DNA of 64,000 nt from positions 8,959,001-9,023,000 of the forward strand of contig NC_135366.1 of the NCBI RefSeq assembly GCF_051622035.1. Reading direction: 5' to 3'. This stretch comes from Arctopsyche grandis. Its lineage: Eukaryota > Arthropoda > Insecta > Trichoptera > Hydropsychidae. How positions within the stretch are numbered: position 1 is the stretch's first letter; each line of letters starts with the position of its first letter. The notes under the pieces were generated by a model. It did not search any database, was not told the DNA's origin, and saw nothing but the letters and a program-made list of their open reading frames with translations. A program made the translations under genes and the position numbers. This document shows, piece by piece, positions 52,519-63,947 of this stretch.

Positions 52519-53160
52519 CACTGAGCAACAAAAAATCACGTTTTTGAATTACCAGAGCGGAGACTAACCAATCTTTACTAACTTTGACCCATTGAATTCG
52601 AATATGATAATGATTTTTGTAGGTTGGTGATCGTTTACGAGATATGAGCGTTTAAAAAAATGCGCGATTTTTACAGTTTTTTGGCTTTTGCGGTCTTTAA
52701 CTCAAAATCTAGTAATGCTGTGCTCAAAGTGGGTATTGGAATCAATAGTCAGATGTTTTTCCTATTGATTGTGATATTTTATTGCTTTAAAATACTTATA
52801 ATTAATTGTTTAGCGAATTTTAAAAGTCAAAAATATATTTTTTTTACGGATTTTTTTTCCGTGATATTTTTCATTTATTTGGCAATTTTTTTATTTCACC
52901 ACGTTTAAAAGGATTGGTTTTCTATCTCAATATTTTTCTTTTTTTATCTAAACGTACTAACTCAAGCGGTAATTGCAATTTAAATGCTTTCGTTGTGTAT
53001 ACGGTTGTAACGCGAAATGTGTTGGGTGCAAGCGAGACGGCATGTAATCCACCTCACAGAGTACAGCGGTCGGAAAATCATTATCATATTCGAATTCAGT
53101 AGGTCAAAGTTAGTAAAGATTATTTAGTCTCCGCTCTGGTAATTTTTTTGTTGCTCAGTG
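52519..53160. mobile_element. CACTGAGCAAC MITE with TAA target duplication
   Basis: Long inverted ends of about 100 bp start CACTGAGCAACAAAAAA. They include AGAGCGGAGACTAA and GAATTCGAATATGATAATGA. TAA flanks at 52516-52518 and 53161-53163. The insertion is exactly at the centre of the older palindrome. The T-rich interior (about 52620-53080) yields only compositional open frames. Confidence 0.8.
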
Positions 53161-53200
53161 TAATTATTTGTTGGGTGGTGATTCTTTTGGTTCGGTGATT

Positions 53201-53462
53201 ACTAGTCAAATGTGAACCGGTCACAGGACAACCGGTCCCTCTAGATCGGTCACACGTGATCACCCGTCACACTAAAACTGGTCACGAGAAAACTGGTCAC
53301 ACCCTAAAACTGGTCACACCCTAAAATCGGTCAACCAGTTTTCTCGTGACCGATTTTAGGGTGTGACCAGTTTTCTCGTGACCAGCTTTAGTGTGACGGG
53401 TGATCACGTGTGACTGATCTAGAGGGACCGGTTGTCCTGTGACCGGTTCACATATGACTAGT
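53201..53462. mobile_element. Foldback element with GGTCAC repeats
   Basis: Arms of about 130 bp run from ACTAGTCA at 53201 to TGACTAGT at 53462. Each carries several ACTGGTCAC(A/G) units. The direct repeat GGTTCGGTGATTAC flanks it at 53189-53202 and 53465-53478. It would form a near-complete long hairpin. Confidence 0.8.
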
Positions 53463-53985
53463 ACGGTTCGGTGATTACTGGTCACAAATTACTCGTCACA
53501 AAGTCACTAAAATCTCTATAACGGAACATCTGGTCCGGAACATCATAACGGAACAGCCGAAAAGTCCATCATACTAACGATAACTATCATAGTAACGAGA
53601 ACTTGAGTGCCAAATATTGTGTATTCGCGATTTTCATGGCAAAAATTGTCTTTTTGACCACCCCAATGTGACGAATAGTCCAATTACCGACTAGTACATA
53701 GTCCGTTTACCGCTTCTTTTCACTACTACCTAAGTGATGCAATATATTATTTTATTTATCTATAAAATATAAAATAAAACTTATTCATCGTCAATTATGT
53801 ATTACGCTAATTTAAATGGCCAATGACATCGTTTCACATATTTGGAAATATTTGACAGTTGGACGAATCTATGGTCCATAGACCGTTTGCTGAGACCAAA
53901 ATTAAAAATTTGATAGTACAGGTTATGTACAAGATTGGCGGTGTGGTTCAGTTTTGACTGTCAGTGTAACTTTCGACTTGTCAAA

Positions 53986-54537
53986 ATGGGGCCGCAAAGG
54001 TCAATAGGGCTGTCGAAGACTGTTTTGGAGATGAAGTTCATGAAACGGACAAAGGAACGAGTGGAACGTGAAGCGACTGTGGCTGCTGAAGCTGCCGAAG
54101 CAACCGGAGAAGGTGGTCTCTACACTCGTGAAATAACTGACGAGATGCGGCGTGGCAATCAAACCTATTGTATTGTGGAATCCAGCTTTGCTGCGTGTCT
54201 GGACCTGCTTGACGGACGTAGATCTTATCGAGGAAAAAACCCTGAAATAGAAAGGCTTACTCAACAAGCTGAAAATCCTACAGAGACCAACCCAAACGAA
54301 GCAGATGTCTCTGACAAGCAAATGGCCCAATTCTACAACCCCCTCGTCAATACTGTACAAAACAAATTCAAGAGTAAACGCGAAAACAAAAAATCTAATC
54401 AAAGTGAACTCACCGAAAACTCTACAAATGTGAATGAAAATCAACAGTCCAATAACACCAAAAAGAGAACTAACCGCTCCCATTATCCCTCGCCTAAAAA
54501 TAATAAAAAACCAAAATTCCTCAAACCCAACGTATGA
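53986..54537 (+). CDS. MPHOSPH6: M-phase phosphoprotein 6 homologue, nuclear exosome cofactor
   Basis: A single exon of 183 aa. MPP6 proteins sit on the nuclear RNA exosome core, help recruit the MTR4 helicase and support 3' maturation of 5.8S rRNA. The family blocks occur in order: LSKTVLEMKFMKR (residues 9-21), a Glu/Ala-rich linker, SSFAACLDLLDGRRSYRGKN (66-85) with PEIERL, VSDKQMAQFYNPLV (about 108), and a basic tail ending PKFLKPNV, like the human end. An in-frame ATG 17 codons upstream (53935) exists, but the 53986 ATG aligns with family N-termini and has a good AAAATGG context. It is longer than human MPP6 (160 aa) because the Asn/Lys-rich segment at about 130-170 is expanded. A palindromic transposon complex ends about 200 bp upstream, so the promoter must be short or lie within it. 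Confidence 0.92.
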   Translation: MGPQRSIGLSKTVLEMKFMKRTKERVEREATVAAEAAEATGEGGLYTREITDEMRRGNQTYCIVESSFAACLDLLDGRRSYRGKNPEIERLTQQAENPTETNPNEADVSDKQMAQFYNPLVNTVQNKFKSKRENKKSNQSELTENSTNVNENQQSNNTKKRTNRSHYPSPKNNKKPKFLKPNV

Positions 54538-55763
54538 TATGCTTACATTCCTTTATTGTTCATGTTTTATCAATTATCTATTCCAAAGCGCTTGTTTTTG
54601 GAGCTTTGTCGAGTTGAACGAAATGGTCTATAATGACTCTCTAACACGTTACTCCAGATAAACACACTGGAATGCTTTCATTATCATAGTGATAGTAAGT
54701 GGTGGGAAGTTTTGAGACAAATATGTAACATCCATATATTACACTAAAATCTGTGTCATATTACTTTATTTTTAAACATAAAATGTGACATTGTATAACA
54801 ATACAGCATCTAATAGTGACACGTTATAGTTATATTAACATTATTTTTATTTAAATATATTAGAAGTTTCATGGTTTCTCAGTACATTTGACGATGTGAT
54901 TACATATCAAATTTACTGATGTACAATATCTGTAACTTGCAACGTAAATTAATATGAAATCTTACATACGACTGACTAACTTATCTTAAAAATACTTTTA
55001 GTCGGGAAAAAGAATTTACTGTTTTTTTTTTTTAGCTGAACTTTTCATATTTGCAGCTATTTACAAATAGTATTTCATCCTTTTTAATAAATGAAGTATT
55101 TAGTTTTGTGACAAGAAATTGTTTATTGTTTACTTCGAAATACAAAATAAAACAAATATATGTATAGAAAAATAAAATAAACTATTTTTTCAAATCCTTA
55201 TACTATTGTTTTATTATGAAATACATCATTTTAAATATTAAACAATTATTTATAATAGGATAAAAGAGACACTGTTTCTCAAAGCATTATAATTACATGT
55301 ATTATCAAGAGAAAAAAAATAGACAAATACTGTATGCTCGTTATACACATATTACAACGCGATTGATATAAAGTATTAACGTTACATAAAATCCTAATAT
55401 TCATACATTACAGTGTTTTCTCTCTTTATGTAATCCATTTTTACCCAGAATATATGCAAATATAGGCAAATCCGAAAAATACAAATTAAATAAATGTATT
55501 GATACATACATATATATGTATGTATATTATTTTTTTACACAGAATCATAAATTTATAGTTAATCTCACTTGTTTATTTGTATGTATGTTAAGAAAAAAAT
55601 TATGTCTAGCTTAATATGTCAGTCTTTTATTTATCTTACACTAAAAATATATATACACATGTATATGGATGATTGCAGTGAGAAAATCTGAGGTTACAAT
55701 AAAATAATATGAATAACATTGTATTCAAATAATATGCGAATATGTCGAATTCTATTTAGAAAA
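54538..55763. other. Convergent 3' intergenic between MPP6 and the receptor gene
   Basis: AT-rich. It should contain both 3' UTRs, since the two genes converge here. No repeat family recognised. Confidence 0.45.
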
Positions 55764-58463
55764 TTATAATGATATGTAATGACACATACCAAGCGTCAGA
55801 ATTCCAACGCTCGCTATCGTAAGGGCAAGACACAAATACCGGCCAGTGATTGGAAGTCTGAAGAGTCGAGCTGACAACTGAAGTGACGAGGCATACAACA
55901 ATACTGCGTTAAGATCGCTCTGACTAGCATCTTGATACAGAAATGGTCTTACGCTGATCTCGTGGCCAGCACTCTGAGCCGTTGAACATGCAGTTGTTAA
56001 CCGAGCAGCCTTAAATAGTATATTATATTAATAATAACTGTTATATATGTACATAAATTAAATCAATAACATATTTACTCACCGATACAAATGGTACAAT
56101 CACTGCCAACACCCATAAAGCCAGATTGGTGCCATGAATATAAATGTTATGATTTGACAAACTATCAATTCGATCAGCGTCGAAAATCCAGAAAAAGCCA
56201 GACAACATCCAACATATGTTCACGATTGTGAATATGCATATTCCAGGTGCCAATACTTCGTTTAAATGTGTCAACAGCTTTTTAAATTCTGCCACTTCCT
56301 AGGATTGTAATTTTAATTTTATAGCATAATGATGTGTGTGATTTTCAATGTAAGATATATGGGTCTACCTCACATAACCGAAAGTGAAAAGGTCGAAAAT
56401 TGAAAGATCAAAAAAAAGGGTGCATAGTAAACGGTGCTATGTATATATAATATATATCAGTAGCATGCGGTGAAATTATCTCTATTTTTGTCATACAGCC
56501 TTGTTTAATGTGCGCGCGCAGGAAACGGGGGGGGGGAAAAGCCTGTTCCTCTTGTTCCTGTTGTATCCTGCTCGCGCAAATTAAGTGAGGATATACGACG
56601 GGGGGAGAGAGACTTTTACAGCACGCCACTGATAAATATACTAACCGTTTTTCATACGTATGCATGATAAACGAATATTTTCGACTTTTTCACGGTCACC
56701 CAAGATATATATGTATAATACTTACTCTCATCCAGTCTAAGGGGGCTATAGTACGTGTCAAAAGTCTATTTCTCAAAAAATACAAATGTGCTGTCAGTAA
56801 TTGAGCTTGTAGACAATAGCTGGTGATGATAGTCGCTTGAGCCATGTCGTGAGTGAATGTACAAAGCACGATGAAGAATTTACCGGCCATCATAAAATAT
56901 CTAGAACTAATCAATAAACACATCTTATAAAATTAATGTTTCCAAAGTGATAAGCAACAAAGAATACCAAGAGATTCAAAAAACCTGTTTTCTACCCAGA
57001 GAAACATTATACTGTTGCGAGAAGTCATCAAACTTACAATGGTTAAAGATATTAACATCCACATAACACTCATTATTATATAAAACCACAAAATACGCAA
57101 GAGCTTCCTTGGACTTGTATATGGCGTCCTTTGTGGTGGAAACGATGATAGCAAAAATACCTTAAATTCACATATGTTTTTATGTCAAAATAATAAATAT
57201 AGTATTATAACATTACACGAAAGATTCAAACTCACTCTTTCCATGAGATTTTGCAGTTGCTCATTATCAGATATTCTAAATAAATAAATCGCATAAATAT
57301 AACCGATGAAATGTAAAGTGTTCGGAAGGAAAAAAGTAAAAGTTGAACTACTATAGCATACTTCATCATACTTTCCGGAGAAGTTCTTTAAAACAGTATC
57401 AGTCGATGAACTGTGAAAAAAATATCCTCTGTCTCTCCTGTGAAGAAATAAACATTGTAATTGTAATAAAATAGTATTGCACTCTTTGCTTTTCCATCTA
57501 TTTAAAATAAAACTCACCTGAAACACGACATATATTGTAAAACATACCCCAAACATATCAGTAATGATATTTGAAAAGTATGATAGTGTGATATTATACG
57601 TATAAATCGTGAGCTGTGAATTTGATTGAGCGACACTGGACGAAGTCCCATAACAGCCAATATTTTTAGATACGGATAAAGTATCTGCAAAACAAGACAA
57701 CATTTTAAACGGCAAATTCACAACAAAATGTATATGCTCTTCAGGTATGAACACAGATTACCTAAACACAATCTGCTTTAGGTCATCGACTTTAGAGAGC
57801 CTTTAATTAATATTATGTATTAGATGTATTATGAGCATTTATAAGAATTGTAAATAGGTTTTTGAGCTATTTTTCCTATTATGCTGTACATTAACATTAG
57901 AATAATATAATACTATGATTACTAACCAAATTAAATTAAATTGTAAAATAAAAAATGATCAGTAGATCAGTAGCTATCAAAATATATATAAGATGTATTG
58001 TGAACATAATTTCGTAATAATAAAAAGCATTTAAAAATCAAAATCAAACGGCAAATTCACAATAATTTTTGAATAATTTGATAAATTACATAATTACCTT
58101 CGATTTACAGTAAAATAAAACAGCAGAAGTGCTCATTAGAGTGGTATCTGTCGGTTCAATTATTTCACCCATCTATAAATACAATAAAATTCACTCATTA
58201 TCAATTTATTACTTGAACTTGCAACTTAAATTCACTCACAAGTGCATCTATCCAACTTTGTAATACACATAAACAAATTCCTTATTAATTGTTGGTAATT
58301 TGAACTGTTTTACGATGCTTACATCTATGCTGTTCATCTCAGTAGTAGTAGCAGAACTCTGTCTAGTTGTCAGGTCATGTTGTGAAGTCTTTTTATCAGC
58401 GTCTTCGTCTCGTTCCAAAACCTCAAGGTCAGATCTTTCTCTCGCATACGACATATTATTCAC
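55764..58463 (-). CDS. Gustatory-receptor-like seven-transmembrane protein
   Basis: Eight exons on the minus strand: 58463-58323, 58172-58098, 57684-57518, 57437-57236, 57160-57038, 56923-56726, 56298-56083 and 56009-55764. All junctions are GT-AG and in frame, giving 455 aa. The N-terminus is hydrophilic. Then come KILYPYLKILAVMGLRP, as in insect Gr N-termini, and about seven hydrophobic segments including FTFFLPNTLHFIGYIYAIYL, LWFYIIMSVMWMLISLTI, GICIFTIVNICWMLSGFFWI, LALWVLAVIVPFV and YLCLALTIASVGILTLGMC. The loop LDWMREVAEFKKLLTHLN precedes the fifth block. Insect Or/Gr proteins are ligand-gated cation channels of sensory neurons, so taste or internal chemosensing is inferred. The canonical Gr TYhhhhhQ motif is not evident in the last segment, so a divergent or Gr-like (Grl) lineage is possible. 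Two introns carry transposons. Confidence 0.72.
56458..56631. mobile_element. hAT-type MITE (family M1) in a receptor intron
   Basis: Ends CAGTAGCATGCGGTGAAATT and CAGTGGCGTGCTGTAAAAGT are inverted relatives of the 15319-15469 element, and share CATACAGCCTTGTTTAATGT and CCTGTTCCTCTTG. Flanks ATATATAT and ATAAATAT are a possible aged 8-bp duplication. It lies between the exons ending at 56726 and starting at 56298. Confidence 0.75.
57724..58045 (+). mobile_element. Recent LINE family A insertion in a receptor intron
   Basis: A 322-bp 5'-truncated copy with the last codons of the reverse-transcriptase frame (RYEHRLPKHNLL region at about 57740-57775) and the family 3' UTR ending TCAAAATC. A perfect 17-bp duplication, AAACGGCAAATTCACAA, flanks it at 57707-57723 and 58046-58062. 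It sits antisense in the second intron and about 20 bp from the acceptor of the next exon, whose sequence is intact. Confidence 0.92.
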
Positions 58464-58939
58464 TTAATAGTGACAATGTCACAATCATCACTGGACCAAA
58501 AACTAAACTGCCATAAAATACACTGCACAAATCGGCTTGAATTTAACGTAGGTAGTTACCGTCAATATTAAAAAGCAATATTTTTAAACATTGTAACATA
58601 TTAACGCGATTATATATGAACCATATAATTTGCCGTGCCAAAACCGTTGTTGCAAATGCAAAAACGTGAATGACAACTGTGTAAAAGTGTACAATGCATC
58701 GATGACTTGATAACCCTGTTATAACGATATCCATATCATTATTCAAATGCTAAGCAATTACAAAATATTCACACTATCTTATAGTAGATTAAGCTTATTT
58801 TATTTTATATATGAACAATTGTGTTTATTTTCAATATTTAATTATTTGTAGATAAGAGTTGTCTGGTACTAACAAACCTGACAATCTTAACAACTCTCTT
58901 GCTTCAAAAAAAAAAAACCAAATGATATCCATATAAATA
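58464..58939. other. Spacer between NOL10 and the receptor gene
   Basis: About 500 bp between the receptor start and the NOL10 stop, both on minus. It must contain the receptor promoter. No clear TATA or initiator could be assigned. Confidence 0.4.
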
Positions 58940-58945
58940 TTTATT
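58940..58945 (-). promoter_or_regulatory. Polyadenylation signal of NOL10
   Basis: AATAAA on the minus strand, about 30 bp after the NOL10 stop codon. Confidence 0.6.
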
Positions 58946-58974
58946 AACAATAATAAAAATACAAATTCAAGAAA

Positions 58975-61900
58975 TTATCTCCTTCTTTGGGGTTTGAATC
59001 TGGGACGAGCTAAATGATTAGTTGGCCTGTGTACTTTTTTCCTATCCTCCTGATGCTTTCGATTATGTTCCTTTCTTTCCTGTTCTCGTCTATCTTTATT
59101 CATACGGAAGGTCATTTCTCTGTTACCGACAGAGCCGAGGAATTTGATATTGTTTGATTCGCGTTTTAAACGGTCTCCCAAACTGCTTCTGTAAATACAA
59201 TACGAGTTAAATATTTAAACAAGACATGATAGATTCAATTATAATACAAAACGATACATACTTATCGACTCTCCTGTGTATTTTTCTTATTCCTCTCATT
59301 CCACCTTGGAAATCTTGGCCAGCCTTCAGTTCATAAAACTTTGGCCGAGATGTCTCCTTTGGTGCGCTCTCTTCTTGTTGTTTTTTGATGAGTTGATGTT
59401 CATTTTTCATCTTCTGAGTCCACGTATGTTCATCATCAGAACTACTGTCATTATCATTTGAATCGTTAAATAATTCATCATCAGAATTTGGCATTGGTTC
59501 ATTGGGTTCCTTAAATTTATGATGAACATTTCATTCTCACATATTTGTACTTGTGAACAAACATAAATATTTAAATAAGATAATACTCTTACTTCAACGG
59601 GTTCAAATTGTTCTAAAGCAGATTTCTTAGCTGCTTTCGACAACTTCATATTTGATAATACAGGATTCAACAATCTATACTCTTCGGTTGTTTTGTCAAC
59701 TTCAAAATCAGGATTTGCAAACAGTGCCTATAAATTAAAATTTAAAATTAGCATTATATATTTTCCAATATCATCTTTAATTATGGTTTTATTTATTATA
59801 TTTAAGAGCAAAACTTATGGCATTGAAAAATTATTGAATAGAAATAAATTAAATTACTTTAAATCTATCATCGGTGAGGAGGGTGTTTGATTTATTCTTA
59901 TTCTTTTTATCTTGGTCACTAGACATTAATTTAGCAGCCAACTCTCGGTTCACACTTGGAAGATTTGCCTTCAATTGAAGGCGTGATGGTCTTTCTTGTT
60001 CTAGTCTTTCACGTATTCTACGCCTCTTGAATTCTTCAAATGCGAACGGATCTGATATAGACTTGGCCTTCTTATACAATCGCACGTCCATAAAGTAACT
60101 ACATATAAGCAAAAATATACATATTTCAATTTAACCAGTTAATTTTAATTAGAAAATAAAAACATATGTAAATTGACTCACCCATGCATATAAGCTCGTA
60201 ATAAATTAGTTCCTAAAAGATGACCTAATCCTAGGGTGTCTAATTCTTGACGAGTAACGAATTTATAGTCGTCATAAATATCTTGAGCTGATGTTGATTC
60301 TAATTCCTCCGTCAAATTGTCCAAAAATGCGCACCACCTAGGAGCCGGACCTTTTAAACAAGTCACAATAAATATAATAAATTACTCAAACTTGTGTAAC
60401 AAAAAAATATTTAATATAAATGTAGTTTATACCTAGAGCTGGAATATAATATGAGAGCATTTTGGGATCTTCTTGTGCCATGAAAAGTAAACCTGATCCA
60501 GGTACTACGCACAAATTATTTAAGTCATTCGGTGATTCAATACTAGTAAATTGTTTAGCCTAAAAAAACCACAATGACAAATAAGTAAATGGAGTAAAAG
60601 ATCATTTACATCATTGAAATAAAATCTTACATTATTTCGGTCCCAAATTTTCAATATAGAACTGTCCATTGAATAAACATAGTCCATAGTTTTGTGAAAA
60701 ACAATATCTTTAATCGGCAAGTCATTCATATGATCTTTAACAATGAGAGGCTTGCTAGATCTGATATCATACAATATTATGTGACCAGTTGATGTACCAG
60801 CTCCAAGAAGCAAACCTCCATGGCACGTCAGAGCCGATATTGAAGGCATTCCATGAATCCTAAAAAAATACAATGAAAGATTTATACCACATAAAAATCT
60901 AACTAATTAAAAAAAATATATGTATTCAACTACTATACCTATCATCAACATCAGCACAATGAACTGCACAATCTAAAATTCCTTGGCGTGTTCTAGACCG
61001 AGGATCCCATGCTTCTAATTGACCCTCATGTGTACCCAAAACTACCAGCCCGTGCTCCGAATTTATAACGCATTTATTAATGCTGCTTGCGTTTGTTGAC
61101 AACGGTGCCATAAATTGTCCGACTTCTAAATTCAATCTGTACACATCCTATATAAACAGTAATTATGTACAATATTTATCATTGATCTTTTAATAGGAAT
61201 ATAGTTATGATAATTACCGAAGAAGCGCCAACTACATAAGTATCGCAAGTCTGTTTGTGATATGCCAAATCTCTTCCAAAGCGAGGAACGCGAAGCCGAT
61301 AATGTCTTCCATGAGCTACATGAAACTCCACATATCTATCATATTGCAGTAATATAACCTATAAAAGCAGCAAATAATCAGAACAGAAATCAAATTAACA
61401 ATTAAAATTATTTACATAACGTATCATTACTTTGGAGTAATCATCGCTGAGAACTTCAAATGTGACGACTTCCGAATCAAGACAACGTTCAAATTTAAGT
61501 GACAGATTACTGACTTCGTAGCATTTAAGACGAGGTTTATATATGCCCGTGGCAAGTATATACTGTCCATCTGCTGATAGTTTTATAGTAGAACTAAGAC
61601 CTGGCATGCTAAAGTCCTGAATCAATTCGATACGCCGACGTATATCGATATTCTTCTTCAACATAGCCCGCCTTTTCCTCTCGGACAGCCACTGAAAATT
61701 AAATGAAATTCAAAATTGAATATCTCATATGCAAAATATAAAATAACCATATCTGTAAAGTCTATAAAGCATCGCTACACTAAATGTAAATTATTGATGT
61801 ACAGCATAAAAAATTAAAAAGGTAATAGTATCAGTGGTAGTCATAATAGTGGGGCTGCAGGGATGAATCATCAGGCTGCAGTAGCTTCATGCCCATAACA

Positions 61901-62534
61901 GTGACCAAAAGCAAACAAAATCAGCATACATACATATATACGCAAGATAAACCGCCACAAGAAGATTGTGAACACTTTTTTTGACTTAGTATATTAAGAA
62001 AACGGCGATAAATGACTTTGTGGGCTGAAATAACCTTTGCACATCCAACAGGGCAGATATGCGAAGACAAAACTCACTAAAAGTAGATTAGGGAGCGTTG
62101 ACGAATTTTTGGGTTATGATACCCACATGTAAGTACCGATGAAGAGTATGATTTTGAGCGAGACAGATTAATACAGAACGACATGATTAATACAACAATC
62201 GTAGTGTACATTCCTTTTGTACTTCTGTCCAAGACTCGTATATCAATCTAATTAAAATACAATATAAAAACGATGATAATGAAACGAGAACATTTAAATA
62301 TTGAGAACTGCAATCCCAGAACCTATATGGATGGGCGGCCTCTGAATGGTGTATACGCAATTGAAATAGGTGCTAAATTTTAGGAATACTATCTAAAGAT
62401 TATATTTGGTGACTTAGCATGCATATAAACCGATTGTCGGTGTAATAGATCAAAACTGTTTTACGTACTTCTGGGAGGGATTTTCCTGCGCTGAGGTTGT
62501 ATATCTTCACGTTATCTATTTCAGAAACCTGCAT
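58975..62534 (-). CDS. NOL10: Nucleolar protein 10 (WD40, small-subunit processome)
   Basis: Eleven exons on minus: 62534-62469, 61691-61431, 61358-61218, 61147-60939, 60859-60631, 60559-60433, 60350-60182, 60098-59858, 59727-59593, 59509-59262 and 59188-58975. All are in frame with GT-AG borders, giving 679 aa (human about 688). NOL10/Enp2 acts in the nucleolus in early 40S assembly. The start MQVSEIDNVKIYNLSAGKSL matches family N-termini. The WD40 part (about 1-390) shows RRRIELIQDFSMP, DGQYILATGIYKP, FERCLDSEVVTFE, EAWDPRSRTRQGILDC and LYDIRSSKPLIVKDH. GPAPRWCAFLDNLTEEL and RAYMHG follow. The NUC153 block LTDDRFKALFANPDFEVD is near 475-495, then an acidic Asp/Ser segment near 535-556 and a basic tail ending PRFKPQRRR. 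Intron 1 (777 bp) is the largest. No damage is seen. Confidence 0.96.
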
Positions 62535-62997
62535 TTCTATCTGATTGTCGTATTAATGTTTCATTAAAGAACCTCGCATTCATTAATTAATGAATACGTA
62601 TTTGACATAACCAACACGAAGCACAACACCGCCTTCAATACACGTGCGAAAGTGACAGTTTAGTTGACCTAAATAGCAATATTAACAACCAGCCATTTTT
62701 CAATTATTACTATTTATTATTTAATCGTATTAGTAGCTTTCTAGGTATTTTCAACAACATATCGATAGATTTATTATATTTTGGTTATCTTCTCAATATC
62801 AAAAATTATTGCGTTGTTTGAGAAATAGCGAAAATAAACTTTCGATTGTTTTGTATAAAACCTTTTAATTTTTGAAAGATGTTTCTGATCGAATTTTTTT
62901 CTTTGTTGCAGTTTCTGTTGGTTTAAGCTTTTAGTAACTAATAATCCATTCGATTAAGATTCATCGTATTTCATCAAATGAAATTCTTGCTCCTGAC
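62535..62997. other. NOL10 upstream region
   Basis: AT-rich sequence expected to hold the NOL10 promoter. No specific site can be supported. Confidence 0.4.
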
Positions 62998-63735
62998 CAG
63001 TGCCGATTTTAGGGGGGGGCTGGGTCGGACGGCGCCCGAGGGCGCCAAATTATTTGGTGCACCACTCGATGCGCCAAAGGCCCTACAAAATTTTAGATTA
63101 TAGTGCCAAAGGCTCTACTTTCTAAACTCAATGTTTGTACTCGGCAAATTCTATTTATTGGGTGAAGGTGCATTCCTTTTTGTATTATAATTAGCGTTTT
63201 CCAGTGGCAGCCAGAATTTAAATCTTGTGCTTTACAACGCTGCGAAATTTTCTGTAACATCGCATACTTTTTTAGATATTCTCCAAAGATTTTTACACTA
63301 TTTTTATGCTTTAATATATTTATAGAAGATTCTAACTGATAACATGTAATTATATTCCTAAAAAAATATCTTAGATTTGAACAGTTAAACGAATATTGAA
63401 AGATATGGGGGTTTTTGTATTTTGTACACAATCTACTGGAAAGAGCCTATCTTCAAATTAAGCTCACAGAGAATTCAAAATCTGATATTATTAGCAATGA
63501 AAAGTTATCAATTGAAAAGCCCTTCTTTCAAATAAAGTTCAAGGTAAAATGAATCCACTCATTGTAATAAATTTTATAAAACAGCATAATTTACAAGAAT
63601 TATATCCAAACATTTGTGTTTTTGATTTTGCTGGCACTGCCTGAAACTGTAGCAAGGTCCCAAGCTCGGAAAAAGGAGGATGGTAATCCAATTATTATAT
63701 TTTTTTTCTAAGGGTGTAAGAAACAATTTCCCAAG
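62998..63735. repeat. GC-end hAT-like repeat, incomplete
   Basis: Begins CAGTGCCGATTTTAGGGGGG with the same G run, GGTCGG and GGCGCCCGAGGGCGCCAAAT block as the element at 63736-63947. Downstream it continues with unrelated AT-rich sequence and a GGGTGTAAGAAACAATTTCC stretch like the end of that family. It seems to be an older, longer copy that received the 63736 insertion. Its right end is beyond or near the window edge. Confidence 0.5.
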
Positions 63736-63947
63736 CAGTGCCAGTTTTAGGGGGGGGGGGCTAGGTCGGGTGGCGCCCGAGGGCGCCAAATAAGTTAGAG
63801 CACCGAACGATGCGCCAAAGGCGATTTAAAATTAGAGCGCCAAAATCCATTCAAAATTTTAGATTAGAGCGCCAAATGCGAAAGTTCTTTCTAAGGGTGT
63901 TTAGAAAAAATTGCCCAAGGGCGCCATCGGGTGTAAGGCCGGCACTG
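63736..63947. mobile_element. hAT-type MITE with GGGCGCC repeats
   Basis: Ends CAGTGCCAGTTTTAG and, on the minus strand, CAGTGCCGGCCTTAC. Flanks TTCCCAAG (63728-63735) and TGCCCAAG (63948-63955) differ at one of eight positions. The interior has repeated GCGCCAAA and GGGCGCC motifs. Confidence 0.75.

Larger units (their letters stand above)
52244..53781. mobile_element. Nested palindromic element complex upstream of MPP6
   Basis: The outermost arms AAGTTTTATTTTATATTTTA (52244 on) and its inverted partner ending at 53781 are exact over about 55 bp, through TATTGCATCACTTAG. Past the insertion at 52299-52473 the left arm resumes with GTAGTAGTGAAAAGAATCAC and pairs with two separated right segments (about 53164-53188 and 53717-53733). 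The complex holds three further inserts, listed separately. The original element was a simple palindrome centred on CCCAACAAATAATTATTTGT. No long coding sequence is present. Confidence 0.75.

Noticed and set aside
52660-53102. Hydrophobic open frames of 82 and 62 codons
   Set aside because: They lie in the T-rich interior of the CACTGAGCAAC MITE, and the hydrophobicity follows from T-rich codons.
53201-53462. CRISPR-like array of GGTCAC units
   Set aside because: Units are unevenly spaced, inverted about a centre and lack unique spacers. The structure is a foldback in a eukaryotic genome.
54001-54483. 160-codon open frame antisense to MPP6
   Set aside because: Shadow of the MPP6 coding strand. 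The plus-strand protein has clear homology.
58240-58255. 16-nt mini-exon in the receptor gene
   Set aside because: It has good borders, but joining it to the first exon shifts the frame into a stop. Direct splicing of 58323 to 58172 keeps the frame.
62998-63638. Complete hAT element ending at GCTGGCACTG (63629-63638)
   Set aside because: The inverted match is short and flanks CTCCTGAC and CCTGAAAC do not match as a duplication.
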